Assembly: GCA_051859045.1 (NCBI GenBank)
Contig: JBHYGK010000008.1
Location: 1-64,000 of the forward strand
Length of the DNA: 64,000 bases
Source: JBHYGK01 sp051859045
Lineage (GTDB): Bacteria > Pseudomonadota > Gammaproteobacteria > Xanthomonadales > Xanthomonadaceae
Direction of reading: 5' to 3'
Shown here: positions 1 to 7,825 of the stretch, one piece after another
Layout of the letters: every line of letters begins with the position of its first letter
How positions within the stretch are numbered: the first letter of the stretch is position 1
The notes under the pieces: generated by a model
What the model was told of the DNA's origin: nothing
Database searches by the model: none
Seen by the model: the letters and a program-made list of their open reading frames with translations, nothing else
Made by a program: the position numbers and the translations under genes

Positions 1-1
1 G

Positions 2-781
2 GCGCCCCGGCCCGGCCCGGCGGCCGCGCAGGCCGCGCGGCCGGCCGCCCCCGCGACGCCCGACCCCGCCTCGGTGCTGGTGGCCCCGGCCGGCAGCGAG
101 GGCGCCGCCGCCCCGGCCTCCAGCGGCCCGCGGGTGGTGTTCCGCACCGCCGCCCCCGGCGAGGCCCTGCCCGAGGTCCAGGCCCCGGCCGGCGCCCGGG
201 TCATGCGCGGCGCGGTCTACACCTACGAGCGCGACGGCGTCACCCACTACACCAACGTCCGCCCGGCCGGCGGCGCCGACGCCCAGATGCTGTTCTCCTA
301 CGTCGAGAGCTGCTTCGCCTGCTCGGCCCGCCCGACGGTCGATTTCGGCACCCTGCGCCTCAACACCGAGGCCTACGCCGCCGAGGTCGCCGCCGCGGCC
401 CGCGAGTTCGGGGTCGAGGAGGCCTTCGTGCGCGCGGTGATCCACGCCGAGTCGGCCTTCAACCCCCGGGCCCTGTCGCACAAGGGCGCGCAGGGCCTGA
501 TGCAGCTCATCCCCGCCACCGCCGAGCGCTTCGGCGTCAGCGACCCCTTCGAGCCGGCCCAGAACATCCGCGGCGGCGTGCAGTACCTGGCCTGGCTGCT
601 GGAGCGCTTCGACGGCGACCACACCCTGGCCGCCGCCGGCTACAACGCCGGCGAGGGCGCCGTGGACCGCTTCGGCGGCGTCCCGCCCTACGAGGAGACC
701 CAGCGCTACGTCGAGCGCGTGGGGGTGCTGACCCAGCGCTACCGGGGCGTGCTGGCCGGGGCCCCGGCCTCATCGGGCTGA
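2..781 (+). CDS. Lytic transglycosylase, DUF4124 + SLT domain (5' partial)
   Basis: Periplasmic peptidoglycan lytic transglycosylase that cleaves MurNAc-GlcNAc bonds. The frame is open from base 2 with no stop, so the true start and signal peptide lie before the window; a GTG at 74 is probably internal. An Ala/Pro-rich N-terminal stretch is followed by a short DUF4124-like beta segment (YTYERDGVTHYTNV) and then an SLT/Goose-lysozyme domain. Visible motifs are HAESAFNP, whose Glu (codon at 449) is the expected catalytic acid, GAQGLMQLIP, and AAGYNAGEGAV. The gene ends 121 bp before petA and is probably not cotranscribed with it, because a promoter candidate lies between them. The family call is secure; the exact subfamily is not. 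Confidence 0.85.
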   Translation, partial: APRPGPAAAQAARPAAPATPDPASVLVAPAGSEGAAAPASSGPRVVFRTAAPGEALPEVQAPAGARVMRGAVYTYERDGVTHYTNVRPAGGADAQMLFSYVESCFACSARPTVDFGTLRLNTEAYAAEVAAAAREFGVEEAFVRAVIHAESAFNPRALSHKGAQGLMQLIPATAERFGVSDPFEPAQNIRGGVQYLAWLLERFDGDHTLAAAGYNAGEGAVDRFGGVPPYEETQRYVERVGVLTQRYRGVLAGAPASSG

Positions 782-804
782 ATCGCGGGGGCCGCGGGCC
801 GCCG

Positions 805-833
805 TTGTGGCCCCAGTCAGCGTTCCGTTAAAC
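805..833 (+). promoter_or_regulatory. Candidate sigma70 promoter of petABC
   Basis: TTGTGG (-35) and TTAAAC (-10) are separated by exactly 17 bp and lie about 70 bp before the petA start. This is pattern recognition only; no transcription start is known. Confidence 0.45.
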
Positions 834-902
834 TGCCACGTCCTCCGGGCCCGTCCCGCGAGCCGATTCCGTCATTCCGCACGTGCTATCCGGAGAGCCT
901 CC

Positions 903-1508
903 ATGGCGAACCAACAGGTCAATTCGGGCCGGCGCCGCCTGCTTACCGCCACCACCGCCGCCGTCGGCGCGCTGGGCGTGGCCGGCGCGGCGACCCCGTT
1001 CATCCGCTCGTTCCAGCCCAGCGCCCGCGCGCAGACGGCCGGCGCCCCGGTCACGGTGGACATCAGCCGGATCGACCAGGAGCCCGGCATGCGCATGATC
1101 GTGCAGTGGCGCGGCCAGCCGGTGTGGATCTACAAGCGCACCGCCGAGCAGCTCGCGGCGCTGCCGCAGCTCGACGGCCGCCTGACCGACCCGGCCTCCG
1201 ACAACGCCGACCAGACCCCGGCCTTCGCCAAGAACGAGACCCGCGCGCTCAAGCCCGAGATCGCCGTGCTCGTCGGCATCTGCACCCACCTCGGCTGCTC
1301 GCCGTCGTTCGTGCCGGAGCTGCAGCCCCAGGCCTTCGACGCGGAGTGGCTGGGCGGCTTCTACTGCCCCTGCCACAACTCGCGCTTCGACCTCGCCGGC
1401 CGCGTCTTCAGCGGCGTCCCGGCCCCGTCGAACCTCAAGGTCCCGCCCTACCACTACGTCGACGACGCCACGATCGTGGTCGGCGTCGCGCCCGAGGAAG
1501 CCGCCTGA
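903..1508 (+). CDS. petA: Ubiquinol-cytochrome c reductase Rieske iron-sulfur subunit
   Basis: Rieske 2Fe-2S subunit of the cytochrome bc1 complex; it passes electrons from ubiquinol at the Qo site to cytochrome c1. The start at 903 is preceded by GGAGA and gives a 201-residue protein beginning MANQQ, with a twin-arginine type signal anchor (RRR at 10-12, then a hydrophobic stretch to about 30). Cluster ligands are visible as CTHLGC (C127, H129, C132) and CPCH (C155, C157, H158). An upstream in-frame start at 807 would run through the promoter candidate and would bury the twin-arginine signal, so it was rejected. The stop overlaps the petB start in an ATGA arrangement, indicating translational coupling. 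Confidence 0.97.
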   Translation: MANQQVNSGRRRLLTATTAAVGALGVAGAATPFIRSFQPSARAQTAGAPVTVDISRIDQEPGMRMIVQWRGQPVWIYKRTAEQLAALPQLDGRLTDPASDNADQTPAFAKNETRALKPEIAVLVGICTHLGCSPSFVPELQPQAFDAEWLGGFYCPCHNSRFDLAGRVFSGVPAPSNLKVPPYHYVDDATIVVGVAPEEAA

Positions 1509-2773
1509 TGACCACTCTCGTCGATCGCGCCGTGACCGGCCTCACCGGCTGGGTCAATGATCGCGCCCCCGGCCTCAAGGGCGCCTACGACAAGCACGTC
1601 GGCCAGTACTACGCGCCGAAGAACTTCAACGTCTGGTACTACTTCGGCTCGCTGGCGATGCTGGTGCTGGTCAACCAGATCGTCACCGGCATCTTCCTGA
1701 CGATGCACTACAAGCCGGACGCCTCGCTCAACGAGTTCGGCATCCCGGTGGCGTTCTGGAGCGTCGAGTACATCATGCGCGACGTCGCCGGCGGCGCGCT
1801 GATCCGCTACATGCACTCCACGGGCGCCTCGCTGTTCTTCGTGGTCGTGTACCTGCACATGTTCCGCGGCCTCGTGTACGGCTCCTACCAGAAGCCGCGC
1901 GAGCTGGTCTGGGTGCTGGGCGTGCTGATCTTCCTGGTGCTGATGGCCGAGGCCTTCATGGGCTACGTGCTGCCCTGGGGCCAGATGTCGTACTGGGGCG
2001 CGCAGGTGATCATCAACCTGTTCGGCACCATCCCCTTCATCGGCCCCGAGCTCACCGAGTGGATCCGCGGCGACTACCTGGTCTCCGACGCCACCCTCAA
2101 CCGCTTCTTCGCGCTGCACGTCATCGCGCTGCCGCTGGTGATCCTGCTGCTGGTGGTGCTGCACCTCGGCGCCCTGCACGAGGTCGGCTCCAACAACCCC
2201 GACGGCGTCGACATCAAGAAGAAGAAGGGCGAGGACGGCAAGCCGCTCGACGGCATCCCGTTCCACCCCTACTACACGGTCAAGGACCTGTTCGGCGCGT
2301 CGTTCTTCCTGATGATCGCGGCGTTCATCGTGTTCTTCACCCCGACCTTCGGCGGCCTGTTCCTGGAGTGGGACAACTTCGCCGCGGCCGACCCGCTGGT
2401 GACCCCGGCGCACATCAAGCCGGTGTGGTACTTCACCGCCTACTACGCGATGCTGCGCGCCATCCCGAGCCCGCTGTTCGGCGTGATGGTGATGGGCGGC
2501 GCGGTGCTGATCCTGTTCCTGCTGCCCTGGCTCGACCGCAGCCCGGTCAAGTCGATCCGCTTCCGCCCGCTGCTGCACAAGCTGATCATCGCCGCCTTCG
2601 TCGTCGGCTTCCTGGTGCTGATGTGGTTGGGCCTGCAGTCGGGCTCCGAGAACCAGACCAGGCTCGCGCGCGCGCTGACCGGGTTCTACTTCGCCTTCTT
2701 CATCTTCATGCCCTTCTGGAGCCGGTGGGGCACCTTCAAGACCGTCCCTGAGCGGGTGCCCTCGCATGACTAA
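1508..2773 (+). CDS. petB: Ubiquinol-cytochrome c reductase cytochrome b subunit
   Basis: Membrane cytochrome b of the bc1 complex (421 residues), carrying the two b haems and both quinone sites. The N-terminal half has the four-helix bundle with paired His ligands (for example YMHSTGASLFF and FALHVIALP), and the C-terminal half carries further transmembrane helices. The Qo-site tetrapeptide reads PVWY rather than the textbook PEWY; from general knowledge PVWY occurs in many beta- and gammaproteobacteria. The start overlaps the petA stop by one base, and the petC start lies inside the last codons, so the three genes form one operon. Confidence 0.97.
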   Translation: MTTLVDRAVTGLTGWVNDRAPGLKGAYDKHVGQYYAPKNFNVWYYFGSLAMLVLVNQIVTGIFLTMHYKPDASLNEFGIPVAFWSVEYIMRDVAGGALIRYMHSTGASLFFVVVYLHMFRGLVYGSYQKPRELVWVLGVLIFLVLMAEAFMGYVLPWGQMSYWGAQVIINLFGTIPFIGPELTEWIRGDYLVSDATLNRFFALHVIALPLVILLLVVLHLGALHEVGSNNPDGVDIKKKKGEDGKPLDGIPFHPYYTVKDLFGASFFLMIAAFIVFFTPTFGGLFLEWDNFAAADPLVTPAHIKPVWYFTAYYAMLRAIPSPLFGVMVMGGAVLILFLLPWLDRSPVKSIRFRPLLHKLIIAAFVVGFLVLMWLGLQSGSENQTRLARALTGFYFAFFIFMPFWSRWGTFKTVPERVPSHD

Positions 2774-3503
2774 GCGTCTCTTCGCCCTCCTGCTCGCCTT
2801 CGCCCCGGGCATGTCGCTCGCCGCCGGCGAGGTCCACCTCGAGTCCTCCGGCGTGAACCTCGGCGACGAGGCCTCGCTGCAGCGCGGCGCCGCCCTGTAC
2901 GCGAACTACTGCTCGGGCTGCCACTCGCTGGCCATGAGCCGCTACTCGCGCGTGGCCGCCGACCTCAACCTCACCGAGGAGCAGGTCCAGGCCAACCTCA
3001 ACTTCGCCGGCACCCAGTTCGGCGGGCTGCAGACGATCGCGATGGAGCGCGGCGACGCCCAGGCCTGGTTCGGCAAGACCCCGCCGGACCTGTCGCTGGC
3101 CGCGCGCCGCCTGCACGGCGGCGCCGACTACATCTACACCTTCCTCAAGGGCTACTACGCCGACGAGAACCGCCCGACCGGCTGGAACAACACGGTCATG
3201 GCGAACACCTCGATGCCGCACGTCCTCTGGGACCTGCAGGGCGTGCAGGCCCCGGTGTTCGGCACCTCGCCGGGCCCGGGCCAGCCGGCGCCGGTCGAGC
3301 GCCTCGAGCCGAAGGCCGAGGGCCGCCTCAGCCCTGAGCAGTACGACCGCGTCGCCCGCGACATCTCGGCCTACCTGACCTACGTCGCCGAGCCGGCCGG
3401 CCTCGACCGCGAGCGCTACGGCCTGTGGGTGGTGCTGTTCCTGGCCGGCTTCACCTTCCTGGCCTGGCTGCTGAAGACCGAGTACTGGAACGACGTCCAC
3501 TGA
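2766..3503 (+). CDS. petC: Ubiquinol-cytochrome c reductase cytochrome c1
   Basis: Membrane-anchored c-type cytochrome of the bc1 complex (245 residues) that delivers electrons to soluble or membrane cytochrome c. There is an N-terminal signal peptide (about residues 1-20), the haem-binding motif CSGCH (C49, C52, H53), Met-containing segments that could supply the sixth ligand, and a C-terminal transmembrane anchor (VVLFLAGFTFLAWLL) ending in a short polar tail. It overlaps petB by 8 bp. A strong hairpin lies just downstream and probably ends the operon. Confidence 0.96.
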   Translation: MTKRLFALLLAFAPGMSLAAGEVHLESSGVNLGDEASLQRGAALYANYCSGCHSLAMSRYSRVAADLNLTEEQVQANLNFAGTQFGGLQTIAMERGDAQAWFGKTPPDLSLAARRLHGGADYIYTFLKGYYADENRPTGWNNTVMANTSMPHVLWDLQGVQAPVFGTSPGPGQPAPVERLEPKAEGRLSPEQYDRVARDISAYLTYVAEPAGLDRERYGLWVVLFLAGFTFLAWLLKTEYWNDVH

Positions 3504-3530
3504 GGTCGTCCCGGCACCCGCTCCAGCGCA

Positions 3531-3554
3531 CGAGGCCGCCTCCGGGCGGCCTCG
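3531..3554 (+). terminator. Hairpin downstream of petABC
   Basis: Perfect 10-bp inverted repeat (CGAGGCCGCC / GGCGGCCTCG) with a TCCG loop, 27 bp after the petC stop. It lacks a T-run, so it could be a weak intrinsic terminator or an mRNA 3'-end stabiliser. Confidence 0.5.
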
Positions 3555-3704
3555 TCGCATCCGCGCCCGGCCGCCGTCCGGGCCGCGGGCCCCGTGCGGT
3601 TCCCGCCCCCGGCGTTTTCGGCTAGGGTTCAGGATTCGACGACCGCCGGCGGGGAGCCGGTGGTGCCCGGGGACCGGCCGGCTGCCGGTCAGGAGACAAG
3701 CTCG

Positions 3705-4352
3705 ATGGCTGCAAGTCCGCGTCTTCGCAATGCCCTGACCCTGTTCTCGTCCCTCGACTGCGTGGTCTGCCACCGGGTGCGCCTGGTGCTCGCGGCCAAG
3801 GGCGTCAGCTTCGACCTCGTGCCGGTCGATCCCAACCAGCCGCCCGAGGACCTCGTCGACCTCAACCCCTACCACTCGGTGCCGACCCTGGTCGACCGCG
3901 ACCTGGTGCTGTACGCCGCCACGGTGGTCACCGAGTACCTCGACGAGCGCTACCCGCATCCCCCGCTGATGCCGGTCGAGCCCGCCGCCCGCGCGCGCCT
4001 GCGCCTGGCCATGCTGCGCATCGAGCACGACTGGGTGCCGCACATCCAGGCCGTGCAGCACGGCACCAAGGTCCAGGCCGAGGCCGGCCGCAAGCGCCTG
4101 CGCGAGCTGCTGGTCGCGGCGCTGCCGCTGTTCAAGGTCAGCAAGTTCTTCCTCAACCCCGAGATGAGCCTGGCCGACTGCGCGATGGCCCCGATCATCT
4201 GGCGCCTGCCGGCGCTGGGCGTGGCCCTCCCCAAGGAGGCCAAGCCGATCGAGGACTACGGCATGCGGATCTTCCGCAACCCCGGCTTCCTGCGCAGCCT
4301 TACCCCCGAGGAGCGGGCCCTGCGGCCCGACCTCGGCCCCGACGTCCGCTGA
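3705..4352 (+). CDS. sspA: Stringent starvation protein A (GST-fold)
   Basis: SspA binds RNA polymerase and modulates transcription in stationary phase and starvation; it has a glutathione S-transferase fold. The chosen ATG gives 215 residues and is preceded by AGGAG at a good distance; the in-frame start at 3594 would add an improbable Arg/Pro-rich tail. The thioredoxin-like half begins LTLFSSLDCVVCHRVRLVLA, which includes CVVC, not the usual SspA form, and continues with the SVPTLVDRDLVLYAA strand-turn; the helical C-terminal domain follows. It sits next to sspB, as in many gammaproteobacteria, and after petABC, a conserved order in the group. Confidence 0.93.
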   Translation: MAASPRLRNALTLFSSLDCVVCHRVRLVLAAKGVSFDLVPVDPNQPPEDLVDLNPYHSVPTLVDRDLVLYAATVVTEYLDERYPHPPLMPVEPAARARLRLAMLRIEHDWVPHIQAVQHGTKVQAEAGRKRLRELLVAALPLFKVSKFFLNPEMSLADCAMAPIIWRLPALGVALPKEAKPIEDYGMRIFRNPGFLRSLTPEERALRPDLGPDVR

Positions 4353-4380
4353 CGCCGCCCCCACCCGGATCCACGCCCCG

Positions 4381-4800
4381 ATGAGCCCCGATGCACCGCC
4401 CATGACGTCCAACCGCCCGTACCTGCTGCGGGCGCTGTACGAGTGGATCTCCGACAACGGGCTCACCCCGCACATGCTGGTGGACGCCACGCGTCCGGGC
4501 GTGCAGGTGCCGCCGCAGACCGTGAAGGACGGGCGCGTGGTGCTCAACATCGCCGCCCGCGCGGTGTCCCAGCTCGACCTCGGCAACCGCGACGTGCGCT
4601 TCCTGGCCCGCTTCGGCGGCGTCTCGCAGGCGGTCGTCGTGCCGATCGCCGCGGTCGAGGCGATCTACGCCCAGGAGACGGGGCAGGGCATGGCCCTGCC
4701 CGACGATGGCGCGCCCGAGGCGCCCGAGCGCGAGGACGAGGCCGGCCCCGGGCCGGACGAGCCGCCGAAGCGCGGCGGCCACCTGCGCGTCATCAAGTAG
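4381..4800 (+). CDS. sspB: ClpXP protease specificity-enhancing factor SspB
   Basis: Adaptor that delivers ssrA-tagged and other substrates to ClpXP. The N-terminal part matches the SspB fold (NRPYLLRALYEWISDNGLTP), followed by an acidic/Pro-rich flexible linker and a short terminal peptide GGHLRVIK, which resembles the ClpX-binding (XB) tail. The first ATG gives 139 residues; an ATG at 4402 (MTSNRPYLL) is an equally plausible start. The gene ends convergently, overlapping the last 8 bp of the minus-strand DUF3301 gene. Confidence 0.94.
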   Translation: MSPDAPPMTSNRPYLLRALYEWISDNGLTPHMLVDATRPGVQVPPQTVKDGRVVLNIAARAVSQLDLGNRDVRFLARFGGVSQAVVVPIAAVEAIYAQETGQGMALPDDGAPEAPEREDEAGPGPDEPPKRGGHLRVIK

Positions 4801-5131
4801 CCGGGCCGTCCAGGCCGGCCGGCCCCGCCGGGGCCGGGCCCGCCAGCGAGCGCAGGCGTTCGCCGACCATCACGATGCGGCCGCGCAGGCGGTCGTCGCC
4901 CCGCCGCGAGTAATCGAAGCGGTAGGCGCGCTCCAGCGCGAGCCGGCCGTCGGGCTCGCGCACGATCCGCAGGCCGGTGAGCTGCACGCTGCCGTCGAGC
5001 CACTGCACGCCGGCGGCCTCGCAGGCGGCGACGCCGTGGCGGACGGCGGCTTCGGCGGCCGCGCGGTGCGACCACCAGGCCCAGGCGAGCACGCCGGTGC
5101 CGATCAGGAACAGCAAGGAGGAGGTCTGCAT
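4793..5131 (-). CDS. DUF3301 family protein
   Basis: Small protein (112 residues from the ATG at 5131) with one N-terminal transmembrane helix (SSLLFLIGTGVLAWAWW) followed by a soluble segment with the alternating pattern VQWLDGSVQLTGLRIVR, typical of DUF3301. Function is unknown. The longer upstream extension is Arg/Pro-rich, has no recognisable sequence and was rejected. It converges with sspB and overlaps its 3' end by 8 bp. Confidence 0.75.
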   Translation of the reverse strand: MQTSSLLFLIGTGVLAWAWWSHRAAAEAAVRHGVAACEAAGVQWLDGSVQLTGLRIVREPDGRLALERAYRFDYSRRGDDRLRGRIVMVGERLRSLAGPAPAGPAGLDGPAT

Positions 5132-5275
5132 GGGGACGCAGTCTGGGGACGCGCCCCGCCGCCGGCAAGGGCGCGCTCTGGCCCCGATGCCGCGGGCGGC
5201 GCGGGCTAGGCAGGCACGCGCGGCTTGTCCAAGATACGCTGGCCGGCCCACGCCCGGCGATGACAGGGGTGTTCG

Positions 5276-6043
5276 ATGAAACTGGTGTTCTCCAACAACG
5301 AGCATCCGCAGCTGCTGCTGGGTGCGGGCGCGAACCGCATCGGCTCGGCCGCCGACGGCGCCGCGGTGATCGCGCGCGAGGACATGCCCGCGCTGGCCTA
5401 CGAGGTGGTCCTCGGCGGCACCGGCGTGCAGCTGCGCGTGCCCACCGGCGGCGTGGTCGAGGTGAACGGCCGGGCCGTGCAGGGCGCGATCGCGCTGCGC
5501 GACGGCGACCGCATCGGCGCCGCCGGCGTCGAGGCGAAGCTGGTCGCGATGGACGTCGCGCGGGGCGTCGCCGGCCAGGCCGAGGGCGAGGAGGACGACG
5601 GCGCCACCCGCGTGCGCAGCGCGCTGCCGCGCTTCGTGCTGCGCGGCGTGTCGGGCCCGGTGTTCGGCAAGGTCTTCCCGCTGGTCGCGCCGACGGTGAT
5701 CGGCCGCGCGCCGGAGTGCGACATCACCATCAACGCCGACGAGATCTCACGCCGCCACGTGCAGCTGCGCCCGCTCGCGGACTCGGTCGCGGTCGAGGAC
5801 CTCGGCTCGTCCAACGGCACCTTCGTCGACGGCAAGCGCGTGCAGCAGGGCTTCCTGGGCCCGGGCGCCGAGCTGCGCCTGGACACCGTGCGCTTCGTGC
5901 TGGTCGCGCCGGGCACCGAGCTCTCGGGGCTGCGCCCGGCGATCGAGGAGCCCGTCGAGCGCGGCTCCGGCCTGGCCTGGTTCGGCGTCGCGGTCGTGGT
6001 GGCGGTGCTGGCCGCCGCGGCCTGGTTCGGCTTCGGCGCCTGA
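5276..6043 (+). CDS. FHA domain protein with C-terminal membrane anchor
   Basis: 255-residue protein. The second half has a canonical forkhead-associated domain that binds phosphothreonine peptides: IGRAPECDITI, then EISRRHVQL and DLGSSNGTFVDGKRV (about residues 142-190). The N-terminal 90 residues look like a second, degenerate FHA fold (IGSAADGAAVI then VEVNGRAV and LRDGDRIG) without the RxxSxxH element. An acidic linker (EGEEDDGATRVRS) lies between them, and its Thr may be a phosphorylation site. The C-terminus is one transmembrane helix with only a few residues after it, so the FHA domains are probably cytoplasmic. No Ser/Thr kinase is nearby. Confidence 0.85.
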   Translation: MKLVFSNNEHPQLLLGAGANRIGSAADGAAVIAREDMPALAYEVVLGGTGVQLRVPTGGVVEVNGRAVQGAIALRDGDRIGAAGVEAKLVAMDVARGVAGQAEGEEDDGATRVRSALPRFVLRGVSGPVFGKVFPLVAPTVIGRAPECDITINADEISRRHVQLRPLADSVAVEDLGSSNGTFVDGKRVQQGFLGPGAELRLDTVRFVLVAPGTELSGLRPAIEEPVERGSGLAWFGVAVVVAVLAAAAWFGFGA

Positions 6044-6089
6044 GGCCGCCGCGCCCGCCCGGGGCGGCGCCCGCCGGCGCCGCCTGCGC

Positions 6090-6959
6090 TCAGCCCTCGC
6101 CGGGCGGCGGGCCCATCCGCAGCGAATAGTCCACCGCGCGCACGTGCTTGGTCAGCGCGCCGACCGACACGCAGTCCACGCCGATCGCGGCCACCGCGCG
6201 GGCGCGGGCGAGGTCGAGCCCGCCCGACACCTCCAGCGGCGTGCGCCCGCGCGCCATCGCCACCGCCTCGGCCAGCATCGCGTCGTCGAACTCGTCGACG
6301 AGGATGCGGGTGGGCGCGCAGTCCAGGGCCTCGGCCAGCTCGGCCAGGGTCTCGACCTCGACGATCAGCGGCGCGCCCGGGTGCAGGGCGCGCGCGCGCG
6401 CGGCCGCCGCGTGGATCGAGCCGGCGGCGTGGATGTGGTTCTCCTTGAGCATCACCGCGTCGTGCAGGCCCATCCGGTGGTTGTGCCCGCCGCCCGCGCG
6501 GACCGCGTACTTCTGCGCGTGGCGCAGGCCGGGCAGGGTCTTGCGGGTGTCGAGCACGCGCGTGGGCGTGCCCGCCAGCGCGTCGACCCAGGCGCGCACC
6601 ACCGTGGCGGTGCCCGAGAGGGTCTGCAGGAAGTTCAGCGCGCTGCGCTCGGCGCTGACGATGGCGCGCGCGCGGGCCTCGATGGTGCAGGCGATGTCGC
6701 CGGCCACCAGGCGCGCGCCCTCGGCGTGGCGCCAGTGGATGCGCGCGCCGGGGTCGAGCGCGCGCAGGCAGGCGTCGAACCAGGGCGCGCCGGCGAGCAC
6801 CGCGGCGGGCTCCTTGCAGCGCACGTGGGCGACGGCCGGGCCGTCGGGCAGCAGCTCGGCCGTGAGGTCGCGGCGGACGCCGCCGGCGTCGCCGAGGTCC
6901 TCGTCGAGCGCGCGCGCCGCGTCGGCGGCGACCCGCGCCGGGTCCGGCGGGGCGAGCAT
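6090..6959 (-). CDS. nadC: Nicotinate-nucleotide pyrophosphorylase (quinolinate phosphoribosyltransferase)
   Basis: Converts quinolinate plus PRPP to nicotinate mononucleotide, CO2 and PPi in de novo NAD synthesis. 289 residues from the ATG at 6959. Family motifs present: EDLGD near the N-terminus, ERSALNFLQTLSGTAT, LDTRKTLPGLRHAQKYAV, GGGHNHRMGL, KENHI and LEVSGGL; these include the Arg/Lys/His residues that bind the phosphates and substrate. It starts 5 bp downstream of the Trm112-like gene and is probably cotranscribed with it. Confidence 0.96.
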   Translation of the reverse strand: MLAPPDPARVAADAARALDEDLGDAGGVRRDLTAELLPDGPAVAHVRCKEPAAVLAGAPWFDACLRALDPGARIHWRHAEGARLVAGDIACTIEARARAIVSAERSALNFLQTLSGTATVVRAWVDALAGTPTRVLDTRKTLPGLRHAQKYAVRAGGGHNHRMGLHDAVMLKENHIHAAGSIHAAAARARALHPGAPLIVEVETLAELAEALDCAPTRILVDEFDDAMLAEAVAMARGRTPLEVSGGLDLARARAVAAIGVDCVSVGALTKHVRAVDYSLRMGPPPGEG

Positions 6960-6964
6960 CCGGC

Positions 6965-7231
6965 TCAGGCCGGGAAGTCGGCGACCTGCGCGGTCGCGAT
7001 GGCCTCGTCGGCGAGCAGCACCGGGATGCCCTCGTCGATGCGGTAGGCGCGCTTGCGGTCGCGGGTGATCAGGCCCGAGGACAGGGCCTGGGCCTGCGCC
7101 GAGCCGTCGGCCCGGACCACGCCGCCGGCGGCGACGGCGCGGTTGAGCGCGTCGAGCTCGCGGGCCGAGAGCAGGGCGAGCGGCTGCCGGGTGACCGGGC
7201 AGGCGAGGAGGTCGAGCAGGCGGCGGTCCAT
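6965..7231 (-). CDS. Trm112 family protein
   Basis: 88-residue protein beginning MDRRLLDLLACPVTRQPLAL and ending with YRIDEGIPVLLADEA, the hallmark Trm112/UPF0434 C-terminus. In eukaryotes and archaea Trm112 is a zinc-binding activator of methyltransferases; the bacterial role is not established. Only one Cys of the zinc ribbon is kept, so it probably does not bind zinc in the classical way. It lies directly upstream of nadC and divergent from purE. Confidence 0.8.
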   Translation of the reverse strand: MDRRLLDLLACPVTRQPLALLSARELDALNRAVAAGGVVRADGSAQAQALSSGLITRDRKRAYRIDEGIPVLLADEAIATAQVADFPA

Positions 7232-7288
7232 GGGCGGGGTCCGGTCGGAGAGGGGCGCGGGGCGGTGATTCGGTCCCGGCGATGCGAC

Positions 7289-7294
7289 TAGAAT
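7289..7294 (+). promoter_or_regulatory. Candidate -10 element for purEK
   Basis: TAGAAT lies 24 bp before the purE ATG; no good -35 match is visible. The same TAGAAT hexamer occurs before grxD and a similar TAGAGT before pntAA. Confidence 0.35.
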
Positions 7295-7318
7295 AGGGTT
7301 TTGACCGGGCACCCGCCA

Positions 7319-7825
7319 ATGCGCCAGAGCGAAGACGCGCCCCTCGTGGGGCTTGTGATGGGGTCGCGCTCCGACTGGGAGACGATGCAGCACGCCGCCG
7401 AGAAGCTGGCGCTGCTGGGCATCCCGCACGAGGTCGAGGTGGTCTCCGCGCACCGCACGCCCGACAAGCTCTTTGCCTACGCCGAGGCGGCCGAGGGCCG
7501 CGGCCTGCGCGCGATCATCGCCGGCGCCGGCGGCGCGGCCCACCTGCCGGGCATGCTCGCGGCCAAGACCGCGCTGCCGGTGCTGGGCGTGCCGGTGCAG
7601 TCCAAGGCGCTCAGCGGCCTCGACTCGCTGTACTCGATCGTGCAGATGCCCGCCGGCATCCCGGTGGCGACGTTCGCGATCGGCGTCGCCGGCGCGGCCA
7701 ACGCCGGCCTGTTCGCCGGCGCCCTGCTGGCCGCCACCCACCCGGCCATCGCCGCGGCGCTCGCGGCCTTCCGCGCGCGGCAGACCGCCGACGTGCTGGC
7801 CCATCCGGACCCGAGGCTCCCGTGA
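7319..7825 (+). CDS. purE: N5-carboxyaminoimidazole ribonucleotide mutase
   Basis: Converts N5-CAIR to CAIR in purine biosynthesis. 168 residues from the ATG at 7319; an in-frame TTG at 7301 would put the start close to the -10 element. Class I PurE motifs are clear: GSRSDWETM, SAHRTPDKLF with the catalytic His, and AGGAAHLPGM, then GVPVQSKALSGLDSLYSIVQ. Its stop overlaps the purK start in a GTGA arrangement. Confidence 0.96.
   Translation: MRQSEDAPLVGLVMGSRSDWETMQHAAEKLALLGIPHEVEVVSAHRTPDKLFAYAEAAEGRGLRAIIAGAGGAAHLPGMLAAKTALPVLGVPVQSKALSGLDSLYSIVQMPAGIPVATFAIGVAGAANAGLFAGALLAATHPAIAAALAAFRARQTADVLAHPDPRLP

Noticed and set aside
807..902. N-terminal extension of petA
   Set aside because: It would run through the promoter candidate and bury the twin-arginine signal; the ATG at 903 has a Shine-Dalgarno.
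3594..3704. N-terminal extension of sspA from an upstream start
   Set aside because: The extension is Pro/Arg/Gly-rich and not part of the GST fold; the ATG at 3705 has a good AGGAG.
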